DNA from: Petunia secreta
Lineage: Eukaryota; Streptophyta; Magnoliopsida; Solanales; Solanaceae
DNA: 64,000 nt
Reading direction: 5' to 3'
Assembly (NCBI GenBank): GCA_029990175.1
Contig: JARKIP010000030.1
Coordinates: 16,951,501-17,015,500, forward strand
Shown here piece after piece: positions 11,280 to 23,283 of the stretch (the first letter of the stretch is position 1; every line of letters starts with the position of its first letter). Both the position numbers and the translations under genes were made by a program. The notes under the pieces are model-generated. The model had not been told where the DNA came from. It saw only the letters and a list, made by a program, of their open reading frames with translations, and ran no database searches.

Positions 11280-13169
11280 AAACTCTCGTTCGTCCTCGAA
11301 CGAGCGTAAGACTAAAGCAAGATTCACCCAGATTATAAAAGAACTTGCACGACCTTTATGAGCTACTCCACGGGAATTATTTCCTGATTACAGGATCAGA
11401 ATTATAACACGCATATCGAACTCTTGGATAAAAACATAGCTGGATAATATCATAACGTCGTTGCCCAACTTATTTTGACTAAACCGACCCTTTCTCAATC
11501 ATGAGAGAGGAGTTTTATATTTTCGGAACAAAGATACACGAAACTTTGAATGGGTTAACATGATTCAGTCGATAATTACCTCTTCGATATACCTTTCGAT
11601 ATGGAACAGGTCGATGGAACTAAGAATTAGCTTACGCTTCAGCAACGCCTTAGAGATTTAATATTATGATTCGGTATCAATTGGAGGAAGACTCCTCCAC
11701 TTAAAGCATAAACTCATACAACTAATTTGAATAGAAATAGTCATCCTCGCACAACCTGCTGGATTAAAGAAGACCTAGCTAAAAGCTGAACATAGGCAGA
11801 CCTAAACTACCAAACTACCCTTTCGAGTTGCCAACTAGCTGCAACTCTCGAGTTCACAACTCCATACCTTTGCCGTAAACACCACCGCTCGATGGATGGT
11901 ACTTCTATATAAAAATTTCGGCAGAGTTTTCCCTGAAACTGGATGATCCGCAAAAACAGAACTAGCACTATACTATACATGGGAATGGATACCCGGATAA
12001 ACTGATAACATAAACATGTTAAACAGATAACAAGATGAGACAACTGGATGACATAACAAATCCGCAGATAGAATCTCTGGACAGCACTACTGTCCTGATT
12101 TTCAACCTAATTTTCAGAGTGTAGATCAAATCAAAGGTCAAATGATGCCTCTCATTACCCTTAGCAGCCTTGAATAACAACAACATGCTTACCCAACTAC
12201 CTTGACACGCACTCTGGCTCAACATAGGAAACATCACGAGTGGCTACTAATCGCCCAAGCTCACTAGTATCGGAAGAAGAAGAGATGGCAATAAACAGAG
12301 GATAGAAATAGTTAGATCTTTAGGAAGCTCATCCCCTTATTTATTTGGCTACCAGAGCTAGACTACTTACGAGTCAGGCGAGCCAAAGAATCGCAATTGA
12401 ATAGATAGACATTAAATAAGCTTTATGGAAAAACATCCATACCAATTTAACCTCCCAATAAGAAGGAAACTCTGACAATTTACCAGAAACCCTTTTATAA
12501 CCCAGATAAGCTCATAGAATAGTTATTAGCATTTTGAACAAAGATGAGATACGTAGATCGAATATTACTTACTAATCAATTTGCACCGGAAGAAACGATA
12601 ACACTTTCGGATGGTGACGAATTAAGATCCCATTATCCTACCAACACCGATTTTCGAGGAGAGAGGTAAAATGACTTGACATAATAACACAAGGTGGTAT
12701 AACAAGATGCCAAGCAGGCAATAGAAATACTCACCATCAAATCTCTCATATTTAGATCAGATAAACTAGTAGGGTCTCATAAATGCCAGGAATAAACCGT
12801 ATAAGAAACTCACCCCTCTACCGCAACCGATTCTTAATAGAAACGACATCCAAGAAACCATTGAAACATGATAAGACACACCATTTCCAGATCGATCAAA
12901 AGAATCAAATCTACTCACATTTAAGAGAAGAAAAAATCTCAGGGTCTACTATATCGGACACCTCAGCATCCCGCCAGACAAGCAGTTCATAAAACTGCCT
13001 ATGCGGCTGAACTAAGCAACTACTCTGATAATCACCTCTGAAGAACCACTGCCACCACACTCTCAACCTCTACTGGATGGTGGCATTTGTTTTGCTGATT
13101 GAGGTCTAAGTAAAATCGCGACTGCGCAGATACCTGATGACCAGAGAAAAGATGACTGCTAACTTGTCG

Positions 13170-14360
13170 GAGTAAGGGAAAACTCCTCAAAGGATAGCCA
13201 GACTCACAACAATGATAATAGAAAAACTCTTCAAAAGATAATCAGACTCACGACAATGATAACACCCTTTCGCTAAATATAGGAACTGGGCAGATTGTTG
13301 ATAGTTGTAAAGAAAAGACTGAATCTGATCTTGACGAGCTACTGGCGCACTCTAAAAATTACGTGACACAAGCTGAGGTAACTTGGAAGGTTACCTCCCA
13401 AAATAATCAAAACTGTTACCTCCAAATGAGGTACCATGGTTGCCCACCAGGGCCACGGGATCTCTTACTTTCCCGCTCTAACTTATGGTATGCCTCGAAC
13501 CTTCGGGCATATTAACAACAACATCAAATAAAATCCAGACCTCAATTTCTCGAGCCATCTGGGATTTCAGGGAAAAATAAAGGTCATCAATAAATCTCTG
13601 AATCTCTCGAAAGGCTCATGGACTAGTTCTAATGCATATTCAGCCATTCTATAGAATTCAATCTCATATTTTGAAACACCAACAGGCTAACCGACAGGCT
13701 ACCCTGTCCAATCCACTCAAACTGGCAACACTCTCCATTTCGCTCGCTACTCAAAAGGAATTTTTTTTCCACGAATCTAGAAGAAAACCGAACCAAGTTA
13801 GCCAATAAGAGAGCGGTCCACCAATTCAAGGCTGGACCCTGAAACTGGAAAGAAGAATAATCGACACCATATCGCTCGATATAATCAAGAGCCTGAAGGA
13901 TATGCTGACATCATTTCATTTTTAAAAAGAATCACGGGGTTTATCTTATGCATTGCTTAAGAATATCGGAAGGTTCAACCGCGTAAAATAATGGAACCCC
14001 TTTGGGCACTCAAATCTAACCGTTACCTTGGATGGCTAACCAGCCAGAACAATTGGTGGCGCAATACATGCTGCTTCTAGAACATAATTCACTGCAGCAA
14101 TATTAAGAACTGGAATAGGAATTTTTTAAGATCGAACATCTGCATGCGGCAACCTGATAAGCTGCCTAACGAATAAAAGGTGGTTGCGGGATCTGCGTCG
14201 CCAAGATTCTCGTAAAAACATCATAGAGAGCCAAGGGAACCACAAGGCCCATCTCCCTTGCCCATCGCGAGCTCGTACAGCTAGGACCTCCATAATTAGA
14301 TCGTCAGCATGATCAAAACTCTCGGGGCTTCGTCAGTGCTAATCCCAGGCCAGACTGCTT
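13170..14360 (-). pseudogene. Decayed gag in array internal region 1
   Basis: A Met-initiated stretch begins near 14360 (MSSRRSS) but is soon stopped. A Retrotrans_gag-like block, YSSFQFQGPALNWWTAL, can be read at about 13800-13860 and stays open to 13629. Further on (13178-13266) are two adjacent CYHC-like repeats, YHCRESDYLLKSF and YHCCESGYPLRSF, which resemble CCHC knuckles that lost their His and last Cys. Stops and frameshifts separate these pieces. The same decay is present in all four internal regions, so it predates the array's amplification. Confidence 0.6.
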
Positions 14361-14585
14361 CGTCTTGAACTCATACCGTCTGCTGATTTGTCACACGAGG
14401 ATTCACAATTACCACTAACGAATCAACGAAAATACTTTTGCATCCTAGACCGACGCACGATTAGAAAAGAAGGAAGTGAAACTTCCTAGATGCCATCATA
14501 GCCTCTCGTAGATAAGTATGGACGTCTACGTACCCATCAGCGAGTCTCTACTAGACACTGTCTTAGTCTGGATAGACACTAAACT

Positions 14586-14599
14586 GGGCTCTGATACCA
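14586..14599 (-). other. Primer binding site, array unit 1
   Basis: The minus strand reads TGGTATCAGAGCCC, two bases after the CA end of LTR 2. TGGTATCAGAGC is the common initiator-Met tRNA primer site of plant LTR retrotransposons. Identical sites are at 20594-20607, 26604-26617 and 32615-32628. Confidence 0.88.
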
Positions 14600-14601
14600 A
14601 C

Positions 14602-17274
14602 TGACACGACCCGAAATCCGGTTAGGTCGTGCGGGCACCCGACATCTTCCCCTAGACCCGTCGGGCGAACCCTTACCAATTAAATTAGGAAATAAATATA
14701 ATAATTCATAAATAAGGACAAGACTTTAAAAAATTTACAGACATACTAATACCTCTAAGCTGTACAACAGAAATTACAGCTGACTACCCAACATGCTAGG
14801 TTTAGGGCTATCCAGACCAGACATCTAAGAGTACAAAAGAAGAAAAATACCTCCTGAAGGGAGCAAACCGCAACTGAAATGATAACCAATAAACTGGTGG
14901 CCATCCGAAATAAAAGCTGGCTCACCCTGACAGCTGAAGTCGTCTACGCTTCTTCACAACGTGGCAAACTCAATCCTGGAGCGAACCTGCCGAAACGAAA
15001 TAGATAGACAAGAAACAAACAACAAACAAGGGTGAGTGAAAAGGACTCAATAAGTGGGGCAGACTAGCCACCTCAAAGAATAGGATAGCTAGCCAGGGAG
15101 AAAAGAAATAAATAAACCAGATTTCTCTTATTTAAATTATGAAAAGGCAGAGCCAGATAATAATTAGAAACACGTATAGAATCGCAAACTATTCAATAAC
15201 CAGGAACGTAATACAGCCAGAACATATAGGTACCCCGAACACATCAACAATTAGAAATACATCCTGTTGCGGCGTGCAATCTGATCCATATATTCATCCT
15301 GTTGCGGCGTGCAACCCGATCCATATATTCATACCGCTGCGACGTGCAACCCGATCCATATATTTATACTGCTTCGCCGTGCAACCCGATCCCCGCAACT
15401 TAGAATACGAGCCAGAAATATATAGGCAAACTGTAATATGTCCACAACATGGTGTACATACCGCATACATAAAACACAACATAATACACACAATAGTCAG
15501 TATGCGGTGCAATGAGATAGGATGAATGCGGCATGATGCAATGCAGTCACATACTCTTGATATCTATCTCCGGCGCTGGACTCTCATCGTCTACCAGGAG
15601 ATATATGCAATAATGACCCTTCATCGGCTCGGGACTCTCATCGATTACCGGGAAGTATATGTAATGATGACCCTTCACCGGTGCGGGACTCTCATCGCCA
15701 ACCGGGAAGTATATGCAATAATGAACCTTCGCTGGTGCGGGACTCTCATCGCCAACCGGGAAGTATATGCAATAATGACCCTTCGCCGGTGCGGGACTCT
15801 CATCGCCAACCGGGAAGTATATGCAATAATGATCCTTCGCCGGTGCGGGACTCTCATCGCCAACCGGGATGTATATGCAATAATGACCCTTCGCCGGTGC
15901 GGGACTCTCATCGCCAACCGGGAAGTATATGCAATAATGATCCTTCGCCGGCGCGGGACTCTCATCGCCAACCGGGAAGTATATGCAATACTCAAAACCA
16001 GAGTGCAATGCTCATATGTTTAATGCAATACCAACAACAGGGCATAACATATAATATACAATGTAAATCCAAAGCTAAGGCGTAATGAGTACACCTATCG
16101 GCAGCTACACACGTAAGGAAACACGTGGTAGAAAGTCCACGAGGCCAAGTGCCTCCAAAGAAATGGATATAAACACTTACCTCTCTCAAAAGTTAGCATT
16201 GCGACCAACAACCGCGTTATTCTTTGAATTCATTGCCAAACGATCCCACTGTGATCAATAAGCAGAAAAATATATCACATTAGGCTAAAGGCTTCATTCC
16301 TCACATCTTAGGGCAATCCAGGTAGGAACCGGATACCCTATTCGCATACGCAATACGCAGGCCCGGCCTTTGTACAGGGTTTATGGTCACATAACCAAAC
16401 CCTAAATAAATTACATTTATAAGTTGCCCATAACTCACTGAGTACGAATATATAATCAATTTCGTTATCGGCGTCCATTTGACCCTTTAAACTATCAATT
16501 TACGTCATTAGGGCGATGTCTAATATCCCTATTTTTACCGTAAAAATATATTTAAACACACGTAATAAGCTAAGATAATGAATTAACATCATTACCTGGA
16601 TGTTTCGGGGTGAAAATCCTAATTTTCTCCGGCTCCTTTTCCTTTCCCTTTTCCTTCCTCTCCACTTTTTTTTTGCTCTTTACTCTTGTTTCCCGTTTCT
16701 GTTCTTATACATATCATGACCAAGGGCCACCGCCCATGGTCTTTCTCTTTTTCCATTTCTTTTTTCCTTTTTCATTTTCTTTTATTTTCTTTTCTCGACG
16801 AAAATTAAAACGGTACCCTATGATATTCGAAATAATTCCAATTTTTGCATACAAGTTATACAAAATATATGTAACATACTCGCGAAGGCGGATCTCAAAT
16901 TGGACTCCCGAAACTCAAGATGCGAATTTGAATAGAAAAAGTCAAATTATTTAACTTTCGGCATTTTAGCGGAAACTAGCCGAACAACATCGAAATTAAC
17001 TTTCGAAAGTTTACAAAAATAAAAAATAATCATACGAACCTAACGGCGCTTTCGGATTTCGAATCGGAGCTCATTCGGCAAGACCGAGCTCGAAAATCTC
17101 TTTTTAATATTTATCGCCAATAAAAACTGAAACCTTCTTCCGATGCCTACCAAACGAGATCTGATTTAGCTCAAATTTTACAGACAGGTTCTAATGGATA
17201 TTACGAATATTTTAAAACTATCGGCACGCCAATCGGAGTCCTAACTTCCGAAACGACTGACCGAGGTCGTTTCA
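14602..17274 (-). repeat. Array LTR 2
   Basis: 2673 bp, TGACACGACC...GGTCGTTTCA. It is shared between internal regions 1 and 2, with no target duplication at either side. It contains an eight-unit 54-bp minisatellite (15570-15989). Confidence 0.9.
15570..15989. repeat. 54-bp minisatellite in LTR 2
   Basis: 420 bp, eight units in the same phase as in LTR 1. Single-base variants differ between units, for example GGGATGTATATG in one unit near 15868. The overlapping ORFs on both strands are a by-product of the unit length. Confidence 0.95.
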
Positions 17275-20200
17275 TTCTCCTCCACTTAAACTCTCGTTCG
17301 TCCTCGAACGAGCCTAAGACTAAAGCAAGATTCACCCAGATTATAAAAGAAATTGCACGACCTTTATGAGCTACTCCACGGGAATTATTTCCTGATTACA
17401 GGATCAGAATTATAACACGCATATCGAACTCTTGGATAAAAACATAGCTGGATAATATCATAACGTCGTTGCCCAACTTATTTTGACTAAACCGACCCTT
17501 TCTCAATCATGAGAGAGGAGTTTTATATTTTTGGAACAAAGATACACGAAACTTTGAATGGGTTAACATGATTCAGTCGATAATTACCTCTTCGATATAC
17601 CTTTCGATATGGAACAGGTCGATGGAACTAATAATTAGCTTACGCTTCAGCAACGCCTTAGAGATTTAATATTATGATTCGATATCAATTGGAGGAAGAC
17701 TCCTCCACTTAAAGCATAAACTCATACAACTAATTTGAATAGAAATAGTCATCCTCGCACAACCTGCTGGATTAAAGAAGACCTAGCTATAAGCTGAACA
17801 TAGGCAGACCTAAACTACCAAACTACCCTTTCGAGTTGCCAACTAGCTGCAACTCTCGAGTTCACAACTCCATACCTTTGCCGTAAACACCACCGCTCGA
17901 TGGATGGTACTTCTATATAAAAATTTCGGCAGAGTTTTCCCTGAAACTGGAGGATCCGCAAAAACAGAACTAGCACTATACTATACATGGGAATGGATAC
18001 CCGGATAAACTGATAACATAAACATGTTAAACAGATAACAAGATGAGACAACTGGATGACATAACAAATCCGCAGATAGAATCTCTGGACAGCACTACTG
18101 TCCTGATTTTAAACCTAATTTTCAGAGTGTAGATCAAATCAAAGGTCAAATGATGCCTCTCATTACCCTTAGCAGCCTTGAATAACAACAACATGCTTAC
18201 CCAACTACCTTGACACGCACTCTGGCTCAACATAGGAAACATCACGAGTGGCTACTAATCGCCCAAGCTCACTAGTATCGGAAGAAGAAGAGATGGCAAT
18301 AAACAGAGGATAGAAATAGTTAGATCTTTAGGAAGCTCATCCCCTTATTTATTTGGCTACCAGAGCTAGACTACTTACGAGTCAGGCGAGCAAAAGAATC
18401 GCAATTGAATAGATAGACATTAAATAAGCTTTATGGAAAAACATCCATACCAATTTAACCTCCCAATAAGAAGGAAACTCTGACAATTTACCAGAAACCC
18501 TTTTATAACCCAGATAAGCTCATAGAATAGTTATTAGCATTTTGAACAAAGATGAGATACGTAGATCGAATATTACTTACTAATCAATTTGCACCGGAAG
18601 AAACGATAACACTTTCGGATGGTGACGAATTAGGATCCCATTATCCTACCAACACCGATTTTCGAGGAGAGAGGTAAAATGACTTGACATAATAACACAA
18701 GGTGGTATAACAAGATGCCAAGCAGGCAATAGAAATACTCACCGTCAAATCTCTCATATTTAGATCAGATAAACTAGTAGGGTCTCATAAATGCCAGGAA
18801 TAAACCGTATAAGAAACTCACCCCTCTACCGCAACCGATTCTTAATAGAAACGACATCCAAGAAACCATTAAAACATGATAAGACACACCATTTCCAGAT
18901 CGATCAAAAGAATCAAATCTACTCACATTTAAGAGAAGAAAAAATCTCAGGGTCTACTATATCGGACACCTCAGCATCCCGCTAGACAAGCAGTTCATAA
19001 AACTGCCTATGCGGCTGAACTAAGCAACTACTCTGATAATCACCTCTGAAGAACCACTGCCACCACACTCTCAACCTCTACTGGATGGTGGCATTTGTTT
19101 TGCTGATTGAGGTCTAAGTAAAATCGCGACTGCGCAGATGCCTGATGACGAGAGAAAAGATGACTGCTAACTTGTCGGAGTAAGGGAAAACTCCTCAAAG
19201 GATAGCCAGACTCACAACAATGATAATAGAAAAACTCTTCAAAAGATAATCAGACTCACGACAATGATAACACCCTTTCGCTAAATATAGGAACTGGGCA
19301 GATTGTTGATAGTTGTAAAGAAAAGACTGAATCTGATCTTGACGAGCTACTGGCGCACTCTAAAAATTACGTGACACAAGCTGAGGTAACTTGGAAGGTT
19401 ACCTCCCAAAATAATCAAAACTCTTACCTCCAAATGAGGTACCATGGTTGCCCACCAGGGCCACGGGATCTCTTACTTTCCCGCTCTAACTTATGGTATG
19501 CCTCGAACCTTCGGGCATATTAACAACAACATCAAATAAAATCCAGACCTCAATTTCTCGAGCCATCTGGGATTTCAGGGAAAAATAAAGGTCATCAATA
19601 AATCTCTGAATCTCTCGAAAGGCTCATGGACTAGTTCTAATGCATATTCAGCCATTCTATAGAATTCAATCTCATATTTTGAAACACCAACAGGCTAACC
19701 GACAGGCTACCCTGTCCAATCCACTCAAACTGGCAACACTCTCCATTTCGCTCGCTACTCAAAAGGATTTTTTTTTCCACGAATCTAGAAGAAAACCGAA
19801 CCAAGTTAGCTAATAAGAGAGCGGTCCACCAATTCAAGGCTGGACCCTGAAACTGGAAAGAAGAATAATCGACACCATATCGCTCGATATAATCAAGAGC
19901 CTGAAGGATATGCTGACATCATTTCATTTTTAAAAAGAATCACGGGGTTTATCTTATGCATTGCTTAAGAATATCGGAAGGTTCAACCGCGTAAAATAAT
20001 GGAACCCCTTTGGGCACTCAAATCTAACCGTTACCTTGGATGGCTAACCAGCCAGAACAATTGGTGGCGCAATACATGCTGCTTCTAGAACATAATTCAC
20101 TGCAGCAATATTAAGAACTGGAATAGGAATTTTTTAAGATCGAACATCTGCATGCGGCAACCTGATAAGCTGCCTAACGAATAAAAGGTGGTTGCGGGAT

Positions 20201-20609
20201 CTGCGTCGCCAAGATTCTCGTAAAAACATCATAGAGAGCCAAGGGAACCACAAGGCCCTGCTCCCTTGCCCATCGCGAGCTCGTACAGCTAGGACCTCTA
20301 TAATTAGATCGTCAGCATGATCAAAACTCTCGGGGCTTCGTCAGTGCTAATCCCAGGCCAGACTGCTTCGTCTTGAACTCATACCGTCTGCTGATTTGTC
20401 ACACGAGGATTCACAATTACCACTAACGAATCAACGAAAATACTTTTGCATCCTAGACCGACGCACGATTAGAAAAGAAGGAAGTGAAACTTCCTAGATG
20501 CCATCATAGCCTCTCGTAGATAAGTACGGACGTCTACGTACCCATCAGCGAGACTCTACTAGACACTGTCTTAGTCTGGATAGACACTAAACTGGGCTCT
20601 GATACCAAC
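17275..20609 (-). mobile_element. Array internal region 2
   Basis: 3335 bp, the same layout as internal region 1: primer site 20594-20607, decayed gag about 19178-20368, featureless segment, polypurine tract 17275-17287. It shares the CCCTGCTCCC variant near 20256 with regions 3 and 4, where region 1 has CCCATCTCCC. This suggests region 1 split off earlier. Confidence 0.85.
19178..20368 (-). pseudogene. Decayed gag in array internal region 2
   Basis: Same remnant as in region 1, including the open frame at 19637-19837 with ALNWWTALLLANLVRFSSRF and the two degenerate knuckle-like repeats. It carries the same stops, so it is a copy of an already dead gag. Confidence 0.6.
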
Positions 20610-23283
20610 TGACACGACCCGAAATCCGGTTAGGTCGTGCGGGCACCCGACATCTTCCCCTAGACCCGTCGGGCAAACCCTTACCAATTAAATTAGGAAA
20701 TAAATATAATAATTCATAAATAAGGACAAGACTTTAAAAAATTTACAGACATACTAATACCTCTAAGCTGTACAACAGAAATTACAGCTGACTACCCAAC
20801 ATGCTAGGTTTAGGGCTATCCAGACCAGACATCTAAGAGTACAAAAGAAGACAAATACCTCCTGAAGGGAGCAAACCGCAACTGAATGATAACCAATAAA
20901 CTGGTGGCCATCCGAAATAAAAGCTGGCTCACCCTGACAGCTGAAGTCGTCTACGCTCCTTCACAACGTGGCAAACTCAATCCTGGAGCGAACCTGCCGA
21001 AACGAAATAGATAGACAAGAAACAAACAACAAACAAGGGTGAGTGAAAAGGACTCAATAAGTGGGGCAGACTAGCCACCTCAAAGAATAGGATAGCTAGC
21101 CAGGGAGAAAAGAAACAAATAAACCAGATTTCTCTAATTTAAATTATGAAACGGCAGAGCCAGATAATAATTAGAAACACGTATGGAATCGCAAACTATT
21201 CAATAACCAGGAACGTAATACAGCCAGAACATATAGGTATCCCGAACACATCAACAATTAGAAATACATTCTGTTGCGGCGTGCAATCTGATCCATATAT
21301 TCATCCTGTTGCGGCGTGCAACCCGATCCATATATTCATACCGCTGCGACGTGCAACCCGATCCATATATTTATACTGCTTCGCCGTGCAACCCGATCCC
21401 CGCAACTTAGAATACGAGCCAGAAATATATAGGCAAACTGTAATATGTCCACAACATGGTGTACATACCGCATACATAAAACACAACATAATACACACAA
21501 TAGTCAGTATGCGGTGCAATGAGATGTGATGAATGCGGCATGATGCAATGCAGTCACATACTCTTGATATCTATCTCCGGCGCTGGACTCTCATCGTCTA
21601 CCAGGAGATATGTGCAATAATGACCCTTCATCGGCTCGGGACTCTCATCGATTACCGGGAAGTATATGTAATGATGACCCTTCACCGGTGCGGGACTCTC
21701 ATCGCCAACCGGGAAGTATATGCAATAATGACCCTTCGCTGGTGCGGGACTCTCATCGCCAACCGGGAAGTATATGCAATAATGACCCTTCGCCGGTGCG
21801 GGACTCTCATCGCGAACCGGGAAGTATATGCAATAATGATCCTTCGCCGGTGCGGGACTCTCATCGCCAACCGGGAAGTATATGCAATAATGACCCTTCG
21901 CCGGTGCGGGACTCTCATCGCCAACCGGGAAGTATATGCAATAATGACCCTTCGCCGGCGCGGGACTCTCATCGCCAACCGGGAAGTATATGCAATACTC
22001 AAAACCAGAGTGCAATGCTCATATGTTTAATGCAATACCAACAACAGGGCATAACATATAATATACAATGTAAATCCAAAGCTAAGGCGTAATGAGTACA
22101 CCTATCGGCAGCTACACACGTAAGGAAACACGTGGTAGAAAGTCCACGAGGCCAAGTGCCTCCAAAGAAATGGATATAAACACTTACCTCTCTCAAAAGT
22201 TAGCATTGCGACCAACAACCGCGTTATTTCTTTGAATTCATTGCCAAACGATCCCACTGTGATCAATAAGCAGAAAAATATATCACATTAGGCTAAAGGC
22301 TTCATTCCTCACATGTTAGGGCAATCCAGGTAGGAACCGGATACCCTATTCGCATACGCAATACGCAGGCCCGGCCTATGTACAGGGTTTATGGTCACAT
22401 AACCAAACCCTAAATAAATTACATTTATAAGTTGCCCATAACTCACTGAGTACGAATATATAATCAATTTCGTTATCGGGGTCCATTTGACCCTTTAAAC
22501 TATCAATTTACGTCATTAGGGCGATGTCTAATATCCCTATTTTTACCGTAAAAATATATTTAAACACACGTAATAAGCTAAGATAATGAGTTAACATCAT
22601 TACCTGGATGTTTCGGGGTGAAAATCCTAATTTTCTCCGGCTCCTTTTCCTTTCCCTTTTCCTTCCTCTCCACTTTTTTTTTTGCTCTTTACTCTTGTTT
22701 CCCGTTTCTGTTCTTATACATATCATGACCAAGGGCCACCGCCCATGGTCTTTCTCTTTTTCCATTTCTTTTTTCCTTTTTCATTTTCTTTTATTTTCTT
22801 TTCTCGACGAAAATTAAAACGGTACCCTATGATATTCGAAATAATTCCAACTTTTGCATACAAGTTACACAAAATATATGTAACATACTCGCGAAGGCGG
22901 ATCTCAAATTGGACTCCCGAAACTCAAGATGCGAATTTAAATAGAAAAAGTCAAATTATTTAACTTTCGGCATTTTAGCGGAAACTAGCCGAACAACATC
23001 GAAATTAACTTTCGAAAGTTTACAAAAATAAAAAATAATCATACGAACCTAACGGCGCTTTCGGATTTCGAATCGGAGCTCATTCGGCAAGACCGAGCTC
23101 GAAAATCTCTTTTTAATATTTATCGCCAATAAAAACTGAAACCTTCTTCCGATGCCTACCAAACGAGGTCTGATTTAGCTCAAATTTTACAGACAGGTTC
23201 TAATGGATATTACGAATATTTTAAAACTATCGGCACGCCAATCGGAGTGCTAACTTCCGAAACGACTGACCGAGGTCGTTTCA
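20610..23283 (-). repeat. Array LTR 3
   Basis: 2674 bp. It shares with LTR 4 several variants absent from LTRs 1, 2 and 5: CACATGTTAGG near 22311, an extra T in GTTATTTCTTTG near 22225, ACATTCTGTTGC near 21265, and CGCGAACCGGG in one minisatellite unit. Private changes are a two-base contraction near 20885 and GGAGTGC near 23246. Confidence 0.9.
21577..21996. repeat. 54-bp minisatellite in LTR 3
   Basis: 420 bp, eight units. It has the same unit order and the same CGCGAACC variant unit as LTR 4. Confidence 0.95.

Larger units (their letters stand above)
11267..14601 (-). mobile_element. Array internal region 1
   Basis: 3335 bp between LTR 1 and LTR 2. On the minus strand it runs from a primer binding site (14586-14599), through a leader and a decayed gag (about 14360-13170), to about 1.9 kb without recognisable domains, then TTCGAGGACGAACG and a polypurine tract (11267-11279). 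No RT, integrase or protease motif was found in any frame. This copy differs from the other three at several positions, for example near 14250. Confidence 0.85.
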
